Below are positions 51,696-55,747 of a stretch of 55,747 nucleotides of DNA, one piece after another. The DNA is taken from positions 1 to 55,747 of the forward strand of contig NZ_PJJM01000074.1 in NCBI RefSeq assembly GCF_002929805.1, read 5' to 3'. The stretch comes from Cryobacterium sp. Y50 (GTDB lineage Bacteria; Actinomycetota; Actinomycetes; Actinomycetales; Microbacteriaceae). The stretch's first letter is position 1. Each line of letters starts with the position of its first letter. The notes beneath the pieces were generated by a model. The model saw nothing but the letters and a program-made list of their open reading frames with translations. It ran no database searches and had not been told where the DNA came from. A program made the translations under genes and the position numbers.

Positions 51696-52142
51696 CTAGA
51701 AGTGGCGGAAGCGATCCGGCGCGAGATCCCACGGGTCTTTGCCGAGCAGTTCGGCGACTCCGCGAAAGACGCAGGTCTCGATCATCATGCGCTGGTGCAT
51801 TTCATCGTTTTCGTCCAGGCGCGACAGGCGCTGAATCGGCAGCCGGTAGAACACCACCCGATTTGTTTCCGGCGTGACCATCCAGCGCTCCACGCCGATG
51901 CCCGGTATCACCGAGCGCGGTCCGGACGCCACCTCGAACACGGCGTGGCCGAGTTCTTCCGGCCAGACGCCGCGCAGATACTCGATCGTGGAGGCGACCG
52001 TCATGTCGAACAGATCGATCCGGGTGCGCAGCGGCGGCAGAAACGGGCCGGTCGCCGAGCTGCGAATTCCTCGGCCGTGCCGGTCCCGCCCGCGGCCGCG
52101 TACGGTCGGTTCGGGCGCTGCAGAACGTCGAGATCGGGCCAT
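51696..52142 (-). CDS. Metallopeptidase-family protein (zincin-like, motif lost)
   Basis: A 148-residue protein with a basic low-complexity N-terminus (MARSRRSAAPEPTVRGRG) followed by a ~110-residue domain of the actinobacterial metallopeptidase family that lies beside DUF3499 in mycobacteria (Rv3259 type). The recognised pieces are FDMTVASTIEYLRGVWPEEL, VVFYRLPIQRLSRLDENDE and CVFRGVAELLGKDPWDLAP. No HExxH is present; only the downstream AELLG remains, so catalysis is doubtful. Its N-terminal codons adjoin an eight-unit GCCGCT repeat. It faces away from DUF3499 across a decayed interval. Confidence 0.75.
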   Translation of the reverse strand: MARSRRSAAPEPTVRGRGRDRHGRGIRSSATGPFLPPLRTRIDLFDMTVASTIEYLRGVWPEELGHAVFEVASGPRSVIPGIGVERWMVTPETNRVVFYRLPIQRLSRLDENDEMHQRMMIETCVFRGVAELLGKDPWDLAPDRFRHF

Positions 52143-52156
52143 GCTGCCATCCTACG

Positions 52157-52204
52157 GCCGCTGCCGCTGCCGCTGGCACTGCCGCTGCCGCTGCCGCTGC
52201 CGCT
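52157..52204. repeat. Hexanucleotide repeat (GCCGCT)x8
   Basis: Seven GCCGCT units and one variant (GGCACT, 52175-52180) in tandem. The array begins 15 bases from the start codon of the minus-strand metallopeptidase-family gene, so it lies in its immediate upstream region. Confidence 0.9.
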
Positions 52205-52737
52205 CCGGCCGCCGGATGCGGCCACTTCTGATCCGAACGGATGCCGCCCCGACCTGGTCGCACCACCCTTCCCGGCGTTCCGTGCGCAGTGAGCAGCACC
52301 GGGCGCGAAACCAGTCCGGCGCAGCATCACGAAATCTAGCGCGGCTGCGGCGTTCCCCGCGAGGTCAGAGCGAGCGGAACCGGGTCGGAGCTGACCCCGG
52401 CAAACCGACCGGCGGCAGGCATCCGCTTCGATGAAACCCGGCAGATTGGGCTCGCGGGTCGGGCCCTCGAGCACGCGCCCGGCTCAGATTCCGGCCGCAC
52501 GGATGGGTTCGGCGCGATCAAAGCGGAACGGGCCGAGCGGGCCGTCGGCGGGGGGCCGCGTAGGTGCCGGTGATCGTGTCGACGATGGCGGAGAACACGT
52601 CGGCGCAAGCCGCGCAGAACACGATCACGTGCTGTCCGGCCAGTTCGAGCACCTGGATCACCTTAGTCGCCACGGCGTGGCCGATTCGTTGAATTTTGGG
52701 TGCGCGATCGTGACTTCCGGCCGGCGTAGAAGAGGTG

Positions 52738-52998
52738 CCTTGGCATCATCAACGCCGGCCCGGAATACTTCGGGTTCGACAGGGTCGGCTTCTTCGGCAA
52801 GGAAAGCCTCGCCATGGTCACCTTCGCGTTCGTTCTGCGAAACTGGAAGGGGTACGACAAGGTCTTCAGCATCCTTCTGATCGCGCTCATGGTGCAGGGC
52901 CTTCTCATCCTGGTTCCAACTTCATCCTGCTCCGCAACTTCATCCTGCTCCGCAGCTTCAGCTTGGTGAAAGATCTCGGGCTGCTGAATACCATCGTC
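52738..52998 (+). pseudogene. Remnant of a carbohydrate ABC transporter permease (MalG-like)
   Basis: Two frames together give FGFDRVGFFGKESLAMVTF and ALMVQGLLILVP, then after a one-base frameshift near 52916 NFILLRSFSLVKDLGLLN and TIVGITLPA. The P-x-x-LLR-x-LGLLNT pattern belongs to MalG/UgpE-type sugar permeases. There is a perfect 18-base tandem duplication (52918-52935 and 52936-52953). Neither the N-terminal half nor the EAA loop remains. Confidence 0.65.
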
Positions 52999-53409
52999 GG
53001 AATCACCTTGCCGGCTTGATCCACCCTGACCAGCGGTCTCTGGGGTGACACCTACAACTTTGATGACCCGCGCTTCCAGGGGGCCATCGACTGGTGGTAT
53101 TCCCTGGTCGAGAAGGGCGACATGCCCTCGTTCGAGGCGCAGGTAGGCATCGGCTGGCTCAGCACGGCCGGCGGCAGCAACCCGGCGAAGTTTCTGATTT
53201 CCGAGCCCGACGCCGATGCGCTCAACCGCGTGCGCGTTGCGCAGCCCACCGGGGAAGCTGGAACGATTCAGGCCCAGTCCGCGCCGGGGCTGGACGGAAT
53301 CATCGTTAGCGGCGCCACACTGGCTCAGGTCGGCTTGCACCCGCTGATTCTGCTGCCGGAAACCGCTCTTCTGTTCGAACTTCACTGCGTGTTTGAGCTG
53401 GACGACTAG
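52999..53409 (+). pseudogene. Chimeric remnant: solute-binding protein joined to alpha-galactosidase C-terminus
   Basis: Directly after the permease stop, in frame, an open stretch reads LWGDTYNFDDPRFQGAIDWW and LVEKGDMPSFEAQVGIGWLS, typical of family-1 sugar-binding lipoproteins. Then it continues as VSGATLAQVGLHPLILLPET and ALLFELHC, resembling the C-terminal beta domain of GH36 alpha-galactosidases. Neither half is complete and there is no start codon, so this is deletion debris of an alpha-galactoside-use operon. The stop is at 53407-53409. Confidence 0.6.
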
Positions 53410-53693
53410 TGTCCAGACCGGCCGTTGGCGTGGTGGAGTCTTGACCGGAACAGAGTGTCATTGACATGGAGTTCCTAACGGGGCTCGAACCGAGCAACTC
53501 AAGTTACCGCAGTAATTTCGAACGGTCGCGACCCCGAGGCCTTCGAGGTTCAGCTCATCGTTGACGGCAGCGGGTTCACGTCCTGGGCGCGCAGCGCGGC
53601 GGCGATCGCTATCCAGAGTCGCTTCAACGGACTGGCCACATAAACGTTGGAGCCTGCCCGGTAATGCCGCTGCCGCCGGTAGCCTTGACAGCA

Positions 53694-53918
53694 ATGACAT
53701 TCCGTCCGTGTTCCCGCGTTGCCTGCCTCGAACCATCGGTGGCCACGCTCACCTTTGACTATCGGGATTCCCTGGCCGTACTCGGCCCGCTCGCCAGTCG
53801 CAAAGAACCGCACAGCTTCGACCTCTGTTCCCGGCATGCGGAGCGAACGACCGCTCCGCAGGGCTGGCAGCTGATGCGGCACCGTCTCGTCGCCGACGAA
53901 CCGGATCCTTCCAATTAG
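53694..53918 (+). CDS. DUF3499 family protein
   Basis: A 74-residue protein matching DUF3499 across its length: [58 protein letters not shown]. Two CxxxxC/CxxH pairs (C6, C11, C44, H47) probably bind zinc. In mycobacteria the gene (Rv3258c) lies next to whiB2 and the metallopeptidase-like gene; a housekeeping role is likely but undefined. ATG 53694 is preferred; an upstream ATG at 53664 is in frame. No ribosome site is strong. It precedes ahcY. Confidence 0.85.
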   Translation: MTFRPCSRVACLEPSVATLTFDYRDSLAVLGPLASRKEPHSFDLCSRHAERTTAPQGWQLMRHRLVADEPDPSN

Positions 53919-54150
53919 CCTGCCCCGACTTGCCCGAAAGCTTCGTCCCGCTGCCGAACCCGCGGCTGACCCGGCCCGCTGCCCTGCCCGTCTACTCGGT
54001 CGCCTCGGCATCGCCGACGACCGGCCGTCTCGGCCCACTGGCCGCCTGCCGACGAAAGCAGGCAGCATCCGTTCTGTGGCCGGCTGGGAATATCAGCGTG
54101 CGGTCGTTTTTTTGTTGGGGCCGTTCAGACGGAAATGGCAAGATAGCAGC

Positions 54151-55638
54151 ATGACTGTCGCCTCGGCCACCGCGCCCCCCACATTCACCTATAAGATTGC
54201 CGATTTGTCGCTTGCCGAGGCTGGGCGTCACCAGCTGCGCCTGGCTGAGAACGAGATGCCGGGGCTGATGGCCCTCCGCCGCGAATTCGGCGAATCCAAG
54301 CCGCTGGCCGGCGCCCGCATCGCCGGATCCCTGCATATGACCGTGCAGACCGCCGTGTTGATCGAGACCCTCGTCGCGCTCGGTGCTCAGGTGCGCTGGG
54401 CCAGCTGTAACATTTTCTCGACGCAAGACGACGCGGCCGCCGCGATCGCGGTCGGCCCCGCCGGCACAGTGGAGGCCCCCGCCGGTGTTCCCGTGTTCGC
54501 TTGGAAGGGCGAAACGCTCGAGGACTACTGGTGGTGCACGTCGCAGATCTTCGACTGGAGCGCCGAAGCGTCCGCCGCCGGAGCCAGCTGGACCGGACCG
54601 AACATGATCCTCGACGATGGCGGCGACGCCACGATGCTTGTACACAAGGGGCGTGAGTTCGAATTAGCTGGCGTCGTACCAGCGGATGCTGCCGGTGACA
54701 GCCACGAGTACAGCGTCATCCTCGCCGCCCTCCGTCAGTCTCTGGCCGAATCGACCGACCGCTGGACCCTGGTCGCCGTCGATCTGATGGGTGTCACCGA
54801 AGAAACCACCACCGGCGTGCATCGTCTCTATGAGCTCGCCGCGAGCAAGGAACTGCTCTTTCCGGCCATCAATGTGAATGACTCGGTCACCAAGAGCAAG
54901 TTCGACAACAAGTACGGCATTCGTCACTCGCTGCCGGACGGTCTCAACCGCGCCACGGACGTGCTGATCGGCGGCAAGGTCGTCTTCGTCGCCGGTTATG
55001 GTGACGTCGGCAAGGGCGCCGCCGAAGCATTGCGCGGCCAGGGTGCCCGCGTGATCGTGAGCGAGATCGACCCGATCAACGCCCTGCAGGCCGCAATGGA
55101 CGGTTTTCAGGTCGCCCGCCTCGATTCCGTCGTCGAACAGGTCGATATCTTCGTCAGCGGCACCGGAAACTTCAACGTCATCGGCGTCGACCACATGTTT
55201 CGCATGAAGCACCTCGCCATTGTCGCCAACGTCGGTCACTTCGACAACGAGATCGACATGGCCTCGCTCGAGTCATTGCCGGGCGCCGTCAAGGTTCAGA
55301 TCAAGCCGCAGGTCGACGAATGGCGTCTGCCGAGCGGGCGCAGTGTGCTCGTGTTGTCGGAGGGACGCCTGATGAACCTCGGCAATGCCACCGGACACCC
55401 CTCGTTCGTGATGAGCAACTCGTTCACCAACCAAGTATTGGCGCAGATTGAACTGTACGTCTCACCGGAGAAGTACCCGGTCGGTGTGTATGTGCTGCCG
55501 AAACTGCTCGACGAGAAGGTGGCGCGCCTGCACCTCGACGCCCTCGGTGTGGAGCTGACCGTACTGACCCCCGAGCAGTCCGCCTATATCGGCGTTCCCG
55601 CCGAAGGCCCCTACAAAGTAGCTCACTACCGCTATTAG
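54151..55638 (+). CDS. ahcY: S-adenosylhomocysteine hydrolase
   Basis: A 495-residue NAD-dependent hydrolase splitting S-adenosylhomocysteine into adenosine and homocysteine. Family marks are [36 protein letters not shown], the substrate-binding [17 protein letters not shown], the NAD-binding [20 protein letters not shown], and the C-terminal KVAHYRY. The ATG at 54151 is chosen over an upstream frame. The length is right for actinobacterial enzymes. It recycles the product of SAM methyltransferases, including the one in this window. The mycobacterial sahH (Rv3248c) lies in the same chromosomal neighbourhood as manA and whiB2. Confidence 0.96.
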   Translation: MTVASATAPPTFTYKIADLSLAEAGRHQLRLAENEMPGLMALRREFGESKPLAGARIAGSLHMTVQTAVLIETLVALGAQVRWASCNIFSTQDDAAAAIAVGPAGTVEAPAGVPVFAWKGETLEDYWWCTSQIFDWSAEASAAGASWTGPNMILDDGGDATMLVHKGREFELAGVVPADAAGDSHEYSVILAALRQSLAESTDRWTLVAVDLMGVTEETTTGVHRLYELAASKELLFPAINVNDSVTKSKFDNKYGIRHSLPDGLNRATDVLIGGKVVFVAGYGDVGKGAAEALRGQGARVIVSEIDPINALQAAMDGFQVARLDSVVEQVDIFVSGTGNFNVIGVDHMFRMKHLAIVANVGHFDNEIDMASLESLPGAVKVQIKPQVDEWRLPSGRSVLVLSEGRLMNLGNATGHPSFVMSNSFTNQVLAQIELYVSPEKYPVGVYVLPKLLDEKVARLHLDALGVELTVLTPEQSAYIGVPAEGPYKVAHYRY

Positions 55639-55657
55639 CGGATGCCGGGTCTCGAGA

Positions 55658-55679
55658 CCGGGCTGTGCGACACGCCCGG
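55658..55679 (+). terminator. Terminator hairpin after ahcY
   Basis: CCGGGC (55658-55663) pairs with GCCCGG (55674-55679), with an inner GTG/CAC pairing, 19 bases past the ahcY stop. A GCGTTTTG follows at 55688. Nothing else is seen up to the end of the window. Confidence 0.6.
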
Positions 55680-55747
55680 GTGGGGGGCGTTTTGACGGGT
55701 GGTGGTGGTGGCCGTAATGTATCTATACGTACCCCAAAGGTGCGGAA

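Larger units (their letters stand above)
52143..53693. other. 1.5-kb interval of decayed genes
   Basis: This stretch separates the divergent metallopeptidase-family and DUF3499 genes. It holds the GCCGCT repeat (52157-52204), fragments of a sugar ABC transporter and alpha-galactosidase (52738-53409), and, on the minus strand at about 52560-52700, a short unidentified open piece (IGHAVATKVIQVLELAGQHV). On the plus strand at about 53512-53643 another piece (VISNGRDPEAFEVQLIVDG) ends in a stop. None is an intact gene. Confidence 0.6.

Noticed and set aside
54076..54150. Longer N-terminus for the SAH hydrolase
   Set aside because: The upstream codons match no family member and the ATG at 54151 begins the expected N-terminus.
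53919..54150. Possible SAH riboswitch ahead of ahcY
   Set aside because: I could not find the conserved SAH-binding pseudoknot pattern by eye; the interval shows no strong hairpin in the expected position.
1..55747. tRNA, rRNA, insertion sequence and prophage genes
   Set aside because: No tRNA cloverleaf, rRNA segment, intact transposase or phage gene was recognised; only the HNH remnant suggests mobile DNA.

Overview
The window is from a high-GC Gram-positive actinobacterium, most likely a member of the Microbacteriaceae. Evidence for this is GC-rich coding with GTG starts, a WhiB2-type regulator, the actinobacterial families DUF5719 and DUF3499, a 13E12/DUF222-type HNH remnant, and pairs such as GT2 plus DUF2304. 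No rRNA, tRNA or CRISPR array was seen. The species cannot be named from the sequence alone.

Region 1 (about 1-11.8 kb) is an accessory cell-surface glycan block of visibly lower GC. It holds a FemAB/GNAT-like transferase, a neutral-ceramidase-like hydrolase, a Wzx flippase fused to a GNAT acetyltransferase, and a complete WbpA/WbpB/WbpE/WbpD set that would make a UDP-2,3-diacetamido-2,3-dideoxy-hexuronic acid. An OafA-type O-acyltransferase with an SGNH domain follows. A heptamer that is frequent in the rest of the window (CGGATGC) occurs once in the first 12.8 kb, which supports transfer from elsewhere.

Region 2 (11.8-27.3 kb) continues the surface polysaccharide locus. It has a GT2-GT4 fusion, further GT2 and GT4 enzymes, a GT11 fucosyltransferase-like enzyme, a second flippase, a DUF2142 membrane protein, a GT2/DUF2304 pair, GalE and two adjacent O-antigen-ligase paralogues. 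A 1.2-kb stretch at 23.3-24.5 kb carries a 15-bp tandem repeat and the C-terminal remnant of an HNH endonuclease.

Region 3 (27.3-38.95 kb) is mostly housekeeping: an FAD oxidoreductase, an acyl-CoA dehydrogenase, manA, a GlxA-type regulator, a 46-residue membrane protein, a second galE, whiB2 with a clear promoter and dyad, a 1001-residue membrane GT2 and a DUF5719 protein. The whiB2-GT-DUF5719 order is part of a conserved actinobacterial backbone that resumes at 51.7 kb with a metallopeptidase-family protein, DUF3499 and ahcY.

Region 4 (39-50.5 kb) sits between the two halves of that backbone and is the most interesting part. It encodes an MTA phosphorylase, an NAD-dependent sugar epimerase, a two-component system, a GT2, a DUF2064 protein, a SAM methyltransferase, a membrane-anchored sulfite-oxidase-fold molybdoenzyme with a small membrane partner, and a GT87/GT-C-like membrane glycosyltransferase. 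Phosphorylase, epimerase, GT2, DUF2064 and GT-C match in kind the M. tuberculosis Rv0535-Rv0541c genes linked to the methylthioxylose cap of lipoarabinomannan. I infer a methylthio-pentose glycan pathway here, with the molybdoenzyme and methyltransferase as possible new components.

Region 5 (50.6-55.7 kb) has a lipoprotein, the metallopeptidase-family gene, a 1.5-kb graveyard of alpha-galactoside-use genes (permease, solute-binding protein and alpha-galactosidase fragments), DUF3499 and ahcY.
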